This document shows, one piece after another, positions 24,376-34,340 of a stretch of DNA of 64,000 nt; within the stretch, counting starts at the first letter, position 1; every line of letters starts with the position of its first letter. Under the pieces are notes generated by a model. That model saw only the letters and a program-made list of their open reading frames with translations. It was not told the DNA's origin and ran no database searches. Origin of the DNA: Mauremys mutica (taxonomy: Eukaryota > Chordata > Testudines > Geoemydidae). The stretch is from assembly GCF_020497125.1 (NCBI RefSeq), contig NC_059081.1, positions 18,881,105 to 18,945,104 of the forward strand, written 5' to 3'. The position numbers were made by a program, and so were the translations under genes.

Positions 24376-25442
24376 AGGTGGAAGGTACATGAAATGATCC
24401 TGTTTAGTACAGTAAACAGATTTTGTTAGTTAGTAAGCAGACCAGTTTTACATCAGTGTAACTGCATTGTCTTCACCTGAGTAAATTCCTTTAGAGTCTG
24501 GTCCATGACCTATGAGAGGCTAGAAAAATCTATGGAAGGTTTTAAAAGCACAAACTCTAATGCACAGAGTTTGTTAGCTACTGAAGGGATGTGTTGTGTT
24601 AGAACCCCTTAGTTAAAATATTGGTTAAACCATCTCTGCTAAAATTAGGGGAAAGTATTGATAGCCTTCGTTGGCAAAAAGTCTTCAAGGAAAGGAACAT
24701 TTGATGGGAATTTAGGTTTATAAGGATATAGGAGACCACCTCCTGGAGACTTAAAATTCAGGAATTTTCCAACATACACTGCAAAAAGTGTGGCATAACT
24801 TCATACCTTTTTTCTATATGCTGAGCAGTACACACTAGGAGAAATGTAATTTTTCTTTTATGCAATGTTTTGATCAAAACCTAATGTGGCAAATAGTTTG
24901 TACTATAATCCCATCTGTAGGAAACTGTTATAAATTATGACCCATCTGTTTCAAATTGCTGTTTTGCTAGCACATTCATGAATTCAGTGTTTTGCATAAT
25001 TAAGTTTATTTAAAAACTCCTGAGTTCCTATGTTTAAAATATTTCTCTGAATTGTAATGTTTCATTGAGTGTGTATTGTTAAATGGTGTTTAGCGAATAG
25101 CTCCTTTTACTTGTTGCTGATAACATGGCTTTTGGGAAAGAAAGTAACCATGTCAAAATATGGCCTGATCATGTTCCTGTTGGAACTTTTGCTACTGACT
25201 TCAAAAGGAGACGGAGTGGGACAATGATATTCAGCTAAAGATTTATAACTATAGTATCAGAATTTGAGATTTGGGCAAGGTAAATGCTGAGGCTGAGTAA
25301 CTTAAAATTATCAATTTTCATCAGTTAATTTAGTAGAAGTGTAGGGGGAATCCAGATGAATATGACTGGGTATTAATATACATAGTTGCACAAGTGCAGT
25401 TTCAGGGAAAGAAAAGTAGTCTTTTCAAGCCAGTAATTTAAT

Positions 25443-25620
25443 GGTATAAGAACAGGCGTACTGGGTCAGATCAATGGTCTATCTAGCCCAGTATCCTGTC
25501 TTCTGGCAGTAGCTGTTGCCAAGTGCTTCAAAGGAAATGAACAGAACAAGGCAATTACTGAATGATCCATCCCCTGTTGTCCAGTCCCAGTTTGTGGCAG
25601 TCAGTGGTTTAGGGAAAACA
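25443..25620 (-). mobile_element. CR1 LINE 3' end
   Basis: GGCGTACTGGGTCAGATCAA, TGGTCTATCTAGCCCAGTAT and CCTGTCTTCTGGCAGTAGC are the reverse complement of the CR1 3' untranslated region. The same blocks appear in plus orientation at 63715-63960. Only the last 180 bp remain. Confidence 0.85.
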
Positions 25621-25664
25621 AGAGCATGGGGTTGATATAATAAATCAAACCTACAGCTACTGCA

Positions 25665-25727
25665 TCCTCTCCCCCCGTCCCTTTCCTCTTTCCTCTTTCC
25701 TCTCTTATTTTACCCCCCCCCCCCCAT
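25665..25727. repeat. Pyrimidine-rich tract with poly(C)
   Basis: TTTCCTCTTTCC repeats followed by a run of 13 C. Confidence 0.85.
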
Positions 25728-27082
25728 TCATTTTGTTCCTATTTAGCTGTTTCTCTCTTCTTACCTTTTTCTGGCCACCTCCTCATTGCCATGTCTAAAT
25801 TAAGATGGCCAACGGTCCTTTGGCACTCATGGTTTATGGGCCCCTTTCCTACACTGTTTAAATTTGGTTTTCAAAATGTTCAGGATCTCATGTGGATATT
25901 AAATATACTTTTATTCATATTTACTCTGGCTTATAATCACTACAATAATGAAAGTTTCAAAAATTGCCTTAACAGTCACATAAGCTTTCAAGCCCAAAGA
26001 TGTAAACAAATTAAAACTTTCTCCACTGTCTCCCTTGCCCACTGTTTTTCAGACATTGAAAATTGTTTAGTTGATTGATATAGCAATAAAATGACATTTA
26101 ATAGCAAACAAGATAAAAAGCTTTGCTGAACAGTCTTTGTCACATAATAATGCTGCTTCACATTTCAAGACCTCCTTAAATGACAAAAGTATAGCATATA
26201 AAATATCCTGTCTGGCAAAAATCACAGCAGATTGAAAATTGTTTCTAGCACGAGAACAGGCCAATTTTTTAAAAAAGTTCCTGTTTTGTACTGTGGCATA
26301 ACTCATTGTGTGAAATTGGAATCAAGTGACGTCAGGAGAATATGAACATAAAGGCATATTGTCCCCTTCTGAATACATGCATTTACTGCCTTGTAATGTT
26401 AATTTTGTTACTGTTTTGCAATTTTAATTTTAAAGGTTGTGTTAGCCTTCAGCTCTTACTTTTGTGAAATATTGGGAAGGCATCTAGCAACATAGAAAAT
26501 CTACTAAATATAGTTTCTATTCTCTTGATTCATTGCAATTGTAAATTCAGTGGATTGATGTGATTATTTCTGTCATAATTGCAAGAGGGGTATTTCTAAG
26601 ATATTGTTGTTTAATTTAAACTTGAGGCATGATGTATGTTGTAGAACGTAGACCAAATGCTATTACTCCTATGGGAGTTGTGTCCCTGGGCAGATTTTGG
26701 CTCATTAGTGTTTCATTTTTACTGAAATCTGGTACACTGATAAGAGAGCAGCAACGTGGTGCCCAGAGTCTGCAATTGGATCCATATGGGGATAGCCCTG
26801 TGCTTGTGCTAACTCCCACCAAAGTCAGTAAACCTCTGCAGGTTTGGGGCTTCACTTCAAACTCTATTATTGGGGTTATATAGTGTAGTTGATCTGTCGG
26901 AGAACAGTAGAGGGAAGCTCACTCTTTGTGAGGTAAGGAAATGATAAACATCGAAGTCAGAAGGTATGGGATTGTGGTTTTTTTTGTTTATTCCAAAGAG
27001 AATTGGCCATGAAAGATGGCAAAATATCTTGATTGCTAGGGCTGTAATTTTCAGTAGTGCTGAGCACTCGGCACTCCAGTTA
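25728..27082. other. Non-coding DNA, nothing recognised
   Basis: Frames at 25791-26078 and 26616-26883 have no known domain. A CTCCTATGGGAGTTG mini-palindrome occurs at about 26666. Confidence 0.45.
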
Positions 27083-27090
27083 GTCATGGG

Positions 27091-27355
27091 TAGGGCCCTA
27101 CCAAGTTTGCAGCCATGAAAAACGTGCCATGGACCGTGAAATCTGGTCTACCCCCATGAAATCTGGTCTTGTGTGCTTTTTACCCTATACTATACAAATT
27201 TCATCGGGGGAGACCAGTGTTTCTCAAACTGGAGGTCCTGACCCCAAAGGGAGTTGCAGGGGGGCCACGAGATTATTTTAGTGGGGTTGTGGTATTTTAA
27301 AAATTCTATGACACTGAAATTGACCAAAGTGGACCATGAATTTGGCAGGGCCCTA
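27091..27355. mobile_element. Short hAT-like non-autonomous element
   Basis: Terminal inverted repeats TAGGGCCCTACCAAG and, from the other end, TAGGGCCCTGCCAAA. Flanking octamers GTCATGGG and GTCATTAG share six bases, an eroded 8-bp duplication. The interior holds CCATGGACCGTGAAATCTGG and related inverted blocks. A stretch beginning CAGTGTTTCTCAAACTGG at 27211 looks like the end of a second element nested inside. No coding capacity. Confidence 0.75.
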
Positions 27356-27363
27356 GTCATTAG

Positions 27364-28104
27364 GAGTTGTGGTCCCCAATATATTTAAAAATCATGCATA
27401 ATACAGCATGCCTCTTGGAGAAGGGCAAGGAAGTTATGTATTGTAGTTTAACTCTGGTGTGTACATGGTACTGTATACAAGAAGGTTTAGTACAGCTTTA
27501 AAAACCACATTACATGGAATGAGTCAGTATGAGCCTTCATGCATTGGATCAAATCCCACTTAGTTATCTGATGCCACCCCATTGATTTCTATTGGTGATT
27601 TCTATTTCTATTACGTAAGAGGAGAGAGTCTTTAAACGTGTCTAAAAATGAATTTCTAGCACAATTTTTTGTTTTGTGGGGCAAAGAGCAGTTGAGATCA
27701 GTGCAAGGAAAGGACTATGGGTGAAATGCATTCCTCCCACATACAGCCACAATACTAAGGTTCTAGCTGGTGCAGGGGCTGTAGAAGTGAAATCCAATCT
27801 AGCACCACTACACCCTGCCTCTGTAGTAGTTCATAGGAGATGGATAATAAAATAGTATGGCAAGGAGTATTCAAACTTCCTATTTATTTTTAACTTCTTT
27901 GCAGCTGTTGAACCAAGTCTCTCACCTTGTGTCCATGTAAGCACTGTTGCAAGGGGAAATGGAACTTGTGAGAAAAACTTTCCCACGAAGTTTATCTGTC
28001 TGCGGGAGGAAGTAATTGGGCCCAGAAAAATGTCTCTGTAAATAAGCAATCCTCCTAAAATTACTTTATTTTTGTGTGAAATGTTTTGCTTGTACTGGTT
28101 CAGC
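27364..28104. other. Non-coding DNA, nothing recognised
   Basis: No supported feature. Confidence 0.45.
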
Positions 28105-28237
28105 AAGCAAAATAAGCTATATTGGCAAAAGCACTGCATCTGCACTAGAGCTCTTGCTGGCATTGAAATGTCACACAAATTTCACCTCTAATTGAAGCTG
28201 CTATACTAGCAAAAGTTTCTAGTATAAACCTGGCCTT
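28105..28237. repeat. Old interspersed repeat, second of two copies
   Basis: Partner of the block at 23925-24100; see there for the shared ends. Both are in the same orientation. Confidence 0.5.
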
Positions 28238-28984
28238 AGAGTGCTATGCTTTTTGATTACCAAAGCAGCAATTATATATTACCACCTTCAGAGTCCTGAA
28301 GCAGGTCTGTAGGGCATGACTGGAAGAAACGTTGTATAACTATAAACCACTAGTTGGACATAAATTCCTTTACCTCTGTTCATTACTTAATAAATTTAGA
28401 TCCAATATTTGTTCATGTATTTGAAAATATAAGTTCACTTAGACACCAGTCTAGCCACTGGATGTGAAGTGGTGATTTCGATTGCATATGGATCAAATTT
28501 TTTGCCAACATGTAGGCTTAAGGGAGCCATCTTCTTTGAACTTACGTTTGTGAAATTGAATACAGAGCCCGATAGAGAAATGTCTACAATTGTAAACTTA
28601 TTTTCATGCCAGCTGTACACTCCTATGCCAATTACCTTCCCTGTTGTTTTTTTATCTTCAAGAAGTATACCCCAAATGTTCACAAAACTGCCACTGACTT
28701 CAGTAGGAGTTAGTCACCATAGGGGCTAATCCACTCTTGGTGGTGGTACCAGTCTGTTTATGTTTTTTTTTAAAAAAAGATCTGTGCCATTGTGTTTGCC
28801 AATATAAGGCATACAGAGACAAATCCACACCTGATCTGTATCAAATCTGAATCTGGTCAAAATATCTTTTTGGGTTTAATTCTGATAATGTTCCATCACT
28901 TTTACATTCATGTTTCTCCATTGACTTTAATGGAATAATGCCTGACTTACACCAATATAAGTGAGAACAGACTCAGGGCCTGTC
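28238..28984. other. Non-coding DNA with an old palindromic block
   Basis: The stretch 28870-28980 (CTCCATTGACTTTAATGGAA, then ACTCAGGGCCTG) belongs to the recurring old palindromic family. The rest is featureless. Confidence 0.45.
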
Positions 28985-29512
28985 AGTGGGGAAACTAATA
29001 CAACTGGCACTAGTTAGGCCTCAGCTGAAGTACTGTGTCCAATTTTGGTCACCAATGTATAGAAAGGATGTGGAGAAACTGGAAAGGACACAGAGGTGAG
29101 TGACAAAGATGATCAAAAGGATGGAATGCAAGCTATATGAGCAAAGGCTGAAGGAACTGGATACGTTTACTTTAGAAAAGAGGAGATTGAAGGGGTACAT
29201 GATAGCGGACTTCAAATACTTGAAAAGCTGCCATCAAAAAGGCGGAGAAATTGTACTCTCTGCCACAGAGGGCAGGACAAGAGGCAATGGGTTCAAACTA
29301 CAGCATAGCAGATGTAAATTAAATCTCAGGAAAATCTTCCTATTTGTAAGTACAGCAGGAAAATGGAACAGACGGCCTCGGGAGGTTGTGAAAGCTCCTT
29401 CACTGGAGGTTTTCAAAAGGAGGCTGGATAGTCATCTGCCTTGAATGGATTAGACACAACAAATCCTGCATCTAGGTAACCATGCAGTCCCTTCTAATCC
29501 TATGATTCTTTC
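28985..29512 (+). mobile_element. CR1 LINE 3' end with C-terminal ORF2 remnant
   Basis: An open frame covers 29100-29444. Upstream, in a partly broken frame, is a [23 protein letters not shown] peptide. Further on are FTLEKRRLKG, TRGNGFKLQHSRCKLNLRK and PREVVKAPSLEVFKRRLDS, the conserved order at the CR1 ORF2 C-terminus. The copy ends with a CR1 3' untranslated region, CTTCTAATCCTATGATTCT. It is 5'-truncated. The reverse transcriptase core is absent, so this is not a functional protein. Confidence 0.88.
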
Positions 29513-30972
29513 ACAAACTTTGCAAAATAAGTGTGTGTGCTGAGAAGGTTAAGGCAGGAGGGTAACAGGAATGGAACTAATGAGGTTTTAAGATGGAGGG
29601 GCTAATCTTTCGGTGGTGCAAAGGGACCAGGAAGCCATCTTAAATGGCTAATATTAGGATGGAACCCTGGGTGGCTTTGTGCCATAGCTGGCTCTATGCC
29701 TCCTTCACCGCTTGAAACCAGCACAGGGAGGTAGCTGGGGAAAAGGGAGTGTGGCTAGAGCTCCACTGCACTCTAGCTATCTCAGGCTGCCAGAATGGCT
29801 TTTTGGTTGTGCGGGCAGCCAGGTGCAATTTAAAATAGTCTTGAAGATGCTCTAAATTGCATCATTGGCTGATTTAATTCCTACTTGTCCCAGGATCAGG
29901 GCGCTGAAAAGATGACATATCACCTTTGTTCCAGGGCCAGTGCTGAGTGCCACTTAGTCAGACAAATACAATGGTTAATAAAAGAAATTAATCTTCTTCC
30001 CATTTCAATAATTGGCACAGGAAATCTATGTATTGCCCACATTAGCAGCTGAAATGTCTCTAGGGCACAGGATTATAAGAGGCAGAATCTTACAAGTCTC
30101 AGGAGGCAAGACTCCATAGTGGCATATCAACACAAAAGCAAATGTACCATCTGTGGTTTGAAGCATACAGAGCAGAACATTTTACTAGCAATAAAACTTT
30201 TGCTAGTTACTGTGCTAGAATGATCCTCTGCTTAAACTCTCAGAATTTAAAATAATCATGACTTAATTCTTTTCTTTACCCTTTCTGCAGTGCTGCCTGT
30301 ATTGATTCCTCTCCCCTATACCCCTCCTTGGCAATGGATGTTGCTTGCTGTCCAGAAGTTCCATCTGAATATGTTCAAGGGCAGAGTCATCTTGACTCTG
30401 GAACCACAACTGTAGAACTCCTCCTTGCCAGAGTCTGTCTAGCTGCCTTCAGGGATTGGTGCAGGGGCGTCTTTTGTTGAAATATAATTGCACTTGGCCT
30501 TTGGTTTTTATACACTTGGGTACTTTACTGATGAACTAGGTATAAATGTCTGTCTAGATAGAGACCTTTTAATTTAGATCAGTTCATCTGTGATAATTTT
30601 GGTCTCTTTTCCCCACACATTGCTAGTTCTTTCTTTATGAACTGTTTTCTTCTGTTTTATTTGAAGGGATGGCTGGTTTCACTAGGCATTGGGCCCAGTT
30701 TTTGTTTAATTTTCATCTAGAGATTTGTCTGGCATGTAAGATACTGCGTCTGACTCTGCTCTGTTACACCCATACAAAATCAGGAGCAACTTCTTTCAAT
30801 TTAATGGAATTTTAAAACTTATTTTTTAAATGAAGAGTAGAATCAGGGCTCCAGTCTGCAGACATGTTCTAAATCAATGTCAATAAAAAATAATCTGTGT
30901 AGGCAGTAATGTGGATATTTGTTGCAAATGCAACTTGGGGAAATTGTTTTGATTCTTTGTAGTGTGATGGGT
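29513..30972. other. Non-coding DNA, nothing recognised
   Basis: No supported gene. Part of 30755-30860 resembles the old palindromic family only weakly. Confidence 0.45.
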
Positions 30973-31051
30973 TACCGAATCATAGGACTGGAAGGGACCT
31001 CAAGAGGTCATCTAGTCCAGTCCCCTGCCTCATGGCAGGACTAAGTATTAT

Positions 31052-31267
31052 CTAGACCATTCTTGACAGATGTTTGTCTAACCTGCTCTTAAAAATCTCC
31101 GATGATGGAGATTCCACAACCTCCTTAGGAAATTTATTCCCGTGTTTAATCACCCTGACAGTTAAGAAGTTTTTCCTAATCTCCAACCTAAACCTCCCTT
31201 GCTTCAGTTTCAGCCCATTGCTTCTTAACCTCCGAGGATAGGACAAGAAGAACAATTTTTCTCCCAT
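31052..31267 (-). pseudogene. CR1 ORF2 C-terminal end
   Basis: The minus-strand peptide reads FLSYPRRLRSNGLKLKQG, then RFRLEIRKNFLTVRVIKHGN and VVESPSSEIFKSRLDKHL. This is the CR1 ORF2 tail, in a different frame from the RT start at 31457. The 3' untranslated region runs to 30973. Confidence 0.88.
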
Positions 31268-31680
31268 GCTGACTGTTACTTATCACCTTATTACCTTCTC
31301 GATGTTTGCGAATTGATTGCTTAATTATTTGCTCTATTATCTTTTCGGCTACAGAAGTTAAGCTGACTGGTCTGTAATTCCCCGGGTTGTCCTTATTTCC
31401 CTTTTTATAGATTGGCACTATATTTGCCCTTTTCCACTCTTCTGGAAACTCTTCCATCTTCCATGACTTTTCAAAGATAATTGCTAATGGCTAAGATATC
31501 TCCTCAGTCAGCTCCTTGAGTATTCTAGGATGCATTTCATTAGGCCCTGGTGACTTGAAGACATCTAATTTAAGTAATTTTAACTCCCCCCCCCATTTTA
31601 GCCTTCTCAGATCCTACCTCATTTTCACTGGCATTCACTATGTTAGATGTCCAATCACCACCAACCTTCTTGGTGGAAAC
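31188..31680 (-). pseudogene. CR1 ORF2 reverse transcriptase, N-terminal start only
   Basis: The minus strand encodes FPEEWKRANIVPIYKKG followed by NPGNYRPVSLTSVAEKIIEQ, the first conserved RT blocks of CR1. The frame then reaches VISNSQHG. After that it jumps directly to C-terminal sequence, so the palm with the catalytic Asp pair is missing. Confidence 0.9.
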
Positions 31681-31699
31681 TGAAACAAAGAAGTCATCA

Positions 31700-32353
31700 T
31701 CCTCCAACGCGTCATCAGGGATCTACAACCCATCCTGGACAATGATCCCACACTTTCACAGGCCTTGGGTGGCAGGCCAGTCCTCGCCACAGACAACCTG
31801 CCAACCTGAAGCATATTCTCACCAGTAACTGCACACTGCACCATAGTAACTCTAGCTCAGGAGCCAATCCATGCAACAAACCTCGATGCCAACTCTGCCC
31901 ACATATCTACACCAGCGACACCATCACAGGACCTAACCAGATCAGCCACACCATCACGGCTCATTCACCTGCATGTCCACCAATGTAATATACACCATCA
32001 TATGCCAGCAATGCCCCTCTGCTATGTACATCGGCCAAACTGGACAGTCTCTACGGAAAAGGATAAATGGACATAAATCAGATATTAGGAATGGCAATAT
32101 ACAAAAACCTGTAGGAGAACACTTCAACCTCCCTGGCCACACAATAGCAGATCTTAAGGTGGCCATCCTGCAGCAAAAAAACTTCAGGACCAGACTTCAA
32201 AGAGAAACTGCTGAGCTCCAGTTCATCTGCAAATTTGACACCATCAGCTCAGGATTAAACAAAGACTGTGAATGGCTTGCCAACTACAAAACCAGTTTCT
32301 CCTCTCTTGGTTTTCACACCTCAGCTGCTAGAAGAGGACCTCATCCTCCCTGA
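31700..32353 (+). pseudogene. Penelope-like polymerase, C-terminal GIY-YIG endonuclease
   Basis: The frame open from 31973 to its stop at 32354 encodes NVIYTIICQQCPSAMYIGQT, where IYT and YIG form the two halves of the GIY-YIG motif. GQSLRKRINGHKSDI (conserved Arg and His) and PVGEHFNLPGH follow. Upstream, in another frame, are NLKHILTSN and NPCNKPRCQLC, the connector and a Cys motif typical of this class. A frameshift near 31957 separates the two. These enzymes nick DNA for target-primed reverse transcription. The protein is broken and lacks its RT domain. Confidence 0.85.
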
Positions 32354-32434
32354 TTGAACTAACCTTGTTATCTCTAGCCTGCTTCTTGATTGCTCAGATA
32401 TATACCTGCCCCTGGAAATTTCCACTACATGCAT

Positions 32435-32472
32435 CCGACGAAGTGGGTATTCACCCACGAAAGCTCATGCTT
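32435..32472 (+). other. Hammerhead-like core in the Penelope 3' tag
   Basis: CCGACGA is followed by an extra A. A five-pair stem (GTGGG 32443-32447 with CCCAC 32454-32458) comes next, then GAAA (32459-32462) and a two-pair GC/GC stem with a TCAT loop. This matches hammerhead order (CUGANGA, stem II, GAAA, stem III), with U4 replaced by C and one extra A at the stem II base. Probably inactive as written. Confidence 0.4.
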
Positions 32473-32531
32473 CCAAACGTCTGTTAGTCTATAGGTGCCA
32501 CAAGACTCTTTGCTGCTTTTAAAGAAGTCAT

Positions 32532-32886
32532 TAAGCATCTCTGCCATTTCCACATTTTCTGTTATTCTCCTCCCCCCATTAAGTGACAGCCCTACCCTGT
32601 CCTTGGTCTTCCTCTTGCTTCTAATGTATTTGTAGAATGTTTTCTTGTTACCCTTTATATCTCTAGCTGGTTTGATCTCATTTTGTGCCTCGGCCTTTCT
32701 AATTTTGTCCCTACATACTTGTGTTATTTGTTGATATTCATCCTTTGTAATTTGCCCTAGTTTCCACTTTTTGTAGGACTCTCTTTTGATTTTTAGATCA
32801 TTGAAGATCTCCTGGTTAAGCCCAGGTGGTCTCTTGCCATACTTCCTATCTTTCCTACGCAGCAGGATAGTTTGCTCTTGTGCCTT
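32532..32886 (-). pseudogene. CR1 ORF2 linker between endonuclease and RT
   Basis: Minus-strand sequence between the Penelope right junction and the endonuclease. It carries the CR1 linker, with peptides such as [13 protein letters not shown] and [20 protein letters not shown] in broken frames. It continues without loss across the Penelope insertion into 31640-31686. Confidence 0.7.
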
Positions 32887-33604
32887 TTATAATGTCTCTT
32901 TGAAAAGCTGCCAACTGTCTTCAATTGTTTTTCCCCTTAGACTTGCTTCCCATGGGATCTTACCTACCAACTCTCTGAGTTTGTTAAAGTCTGCCTTCTT
33001 GAAACCCACTATCTTTATTGTGCTGTTCTCCCTCCTACCATTCCTTAGAATCATGAACTCTATCATTTCATGATCACTTGCACCCAAACTGCCTTTCGCT
33101 TTCAAATTCTCAACCAGTTCCTCCCTATTTGTCAAAATCAAATCTAGAACAGCCTCTCCCCTAGTAGCTGTATCCACCTTCTGAAATAAAAAATTGTCTC
33201 CAATATATTCCAAGAACTTACTGGATAATCTGTGCCCTCCTGTGTTATTTTCCCAACAGATGTCTGAGTCCCCCATCACTACTAAGTCCTGTACTTTGGA
33301 TGATTTTATTAGTTTTTTAAAAAAAGCCACATCTACCTCTTCTTCCTTGTTAGGTGGGCTGTAGTAGACCTCTACCATGATATCACCCTTGTTTTTCACC
33401 CTTTTATCCTTACCCAGAAACTTTCAACGTCTGTCTCCTATTTCCATCTCAACCTCAGTCCAAGCGTATACATTTTTAATATATAAGGCAACACCTCCTC
33501 CCTTTTTTCCCTGTCTGTCCTTCCTGAGCAAGATGTACTCTTCTATACCAATATTCCAGTCATGCGTATTATCCCACCAGGTGTCTGTGATGCCAACTCG
33601 ATAG
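32887..33604 (-). pseudogene. CR1 ORF2 endonuclease (APE type) fragment
   Basis: ORF2 of CR1 begins with an apurinic-like endonuclease that nicks target DNA. The peptides GITDTWWDNTHDWN and GGGVALYIKN match the N-terminal half. [33 protein letters not shown] and [10 protein letters not shown] match the second half, including the SDH motif near the C-terminal catalytic His. In the usual family form the block VVMGDFN holds an Asp-Phe-Asn; here it reads GDSDI, so a key Asn is lost. A stop at 33421-33423 interrupts the otherwise continuous frame. Confidence 0.88.
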
Positions 33605-34335
33605 GTGACCCCATCTCTGCTTAACAGTCCTTCCTCCTGGCACAGCATGCCATGGTTAAGGAAGCTGAAGCCCTCCTGGCAACACCATCTTCTAAGCCAG
33701 GCATTCATCTCCAGGATGCATCTATCTCTGCCTGGGCCCCTACCCTTGACCGGAAGGATCAAAGAGAGCACCATCTGCACTCCCAACTCCTTCACCCTTA
33801 GTCCCAGAGCTCTGTAGTCACTTCTGATCTTCTGAGGGTTGTACCTCGCAGTATCATTAGTCCCACATGGATGAGTAGAATGGGGTAGTAGTCAGAGGAC
33901 CGGATGATCCCAGACAATCCCTCCATAATGTCTCAGATATGGGTCCCTGGGATGCAGCATACCTCCTGGGATGCCATGTCAGGACAACAGATGGGTGCCT
34001 TTGTCCCCCTCAGAACAGAGTCACCAACTATGACTGCTCTACGTTTCCTCCTGGGTATGGTGGCTGCGATCCTCCAAGCCTTGTGGGTACATGCCTTCTC
34101 CTCCACCTTTTGGGGTGATGCTTTATTGCTCGTTGCCAGGGCAGCATATCGGTTTTCCATCACCATGGTAGGTGGGTTGGGAGTAGGGGTGGAGCACTGC
34201 CTGCTGCCAGAAGTAACCAGCTGCCAGTGTCCTCCCTGTGACAGAGCCATATCCTTTCCCCCCGGTAGTGTGATAGCAACCCTCTGTAGCTGGATAGCTT
34301 ACTTAGCCTTGGATGACTCCATATGAATACTCTTG
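33605..34335 (-). pseudogene. CR1 ORF1 fragment, GDSL esterase region
   Basis: CR1 ORF1 proteins of this clade bind RNA and carry a SGNH/GDSL-type esterase domain. The minus strand at 33933-34250 encodes RRAVIVGDSVLRGTKAP, with the nucleophile motif GDS. Further on, in another frame, comes a block around GTNDTARYNPQKIRSDY (near 33870), containing the GTND element of the SGNH fold. After that comes CILEMNAWLRRWCCQEGF (near 33700). At least one frameshift separates the pieces. The coiled-coil N-terminus is missing because of 5' truncation. Confidence 0.8.
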
Positions 34336-34340
34336 AGGAA

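Larger units (their letters stand above)
22787..25442. other. AT-rich DNA with small old repeat pieces
   Basis: Apart from the two pieces annotated inside it, nothing clear. A decayed block at 23445-23540 (ACTGAAGTCAGTTGGTTTGC) and another at 24445-24510 belong to the old palindromic family discussed in findings. Confidence 0.45.
31698..32520 (+). mobile_element. Penelope-like element, 5'-truncated, inserted in CR1
   Basis: The element is flanked by AAAGAAGTCAT at 31687-31697 and 32521-32531, an 11-bp duplication of the CR1 target. It holds the C-terminal connector and GIY-YIG endonuclease of a Penelope polymerase, a short 3' untranslated region and the terminal tag also found at 843, 17177 and 54826. 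The reverse transcriptase body is absent: the copy is about 820 bp because of 5' truncation. It lies opposite to the CR1 it entered. Family assignment is from the GIY-YIG motif and its C-terminal position. Confidence 0.85.
30973..34340 (-). mobile_element. CR1 LINE copy, split by a Penelope insertion
   Basis: Reading the minus strand from 34340 to 30973 gives, in order, the CR1 ORF1 esterase region, the ORF2 endonuclease, the endonuclease-RT linker, the start of the reverse transcriptase, the ORF2 C-terminus and the 3' untranslated region. It is 5'-truncated near 34340 and has two internal losses (near 33600 and 31265; see findings). The Penelope-like element at 31698-32520 sits inside it, flanked by an 11-bp duplication of CR1 sequence. 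The CR1 is therefore older than the Penelope insertion. It is not mobile. Confidence 0.92.

Noticed and set aside
33904..34326. 140-codon plus-strand ORF
   Set aside because: Antisense to the CR1 ORF1 esterase region, where recognised motifs lie on the minus strand.
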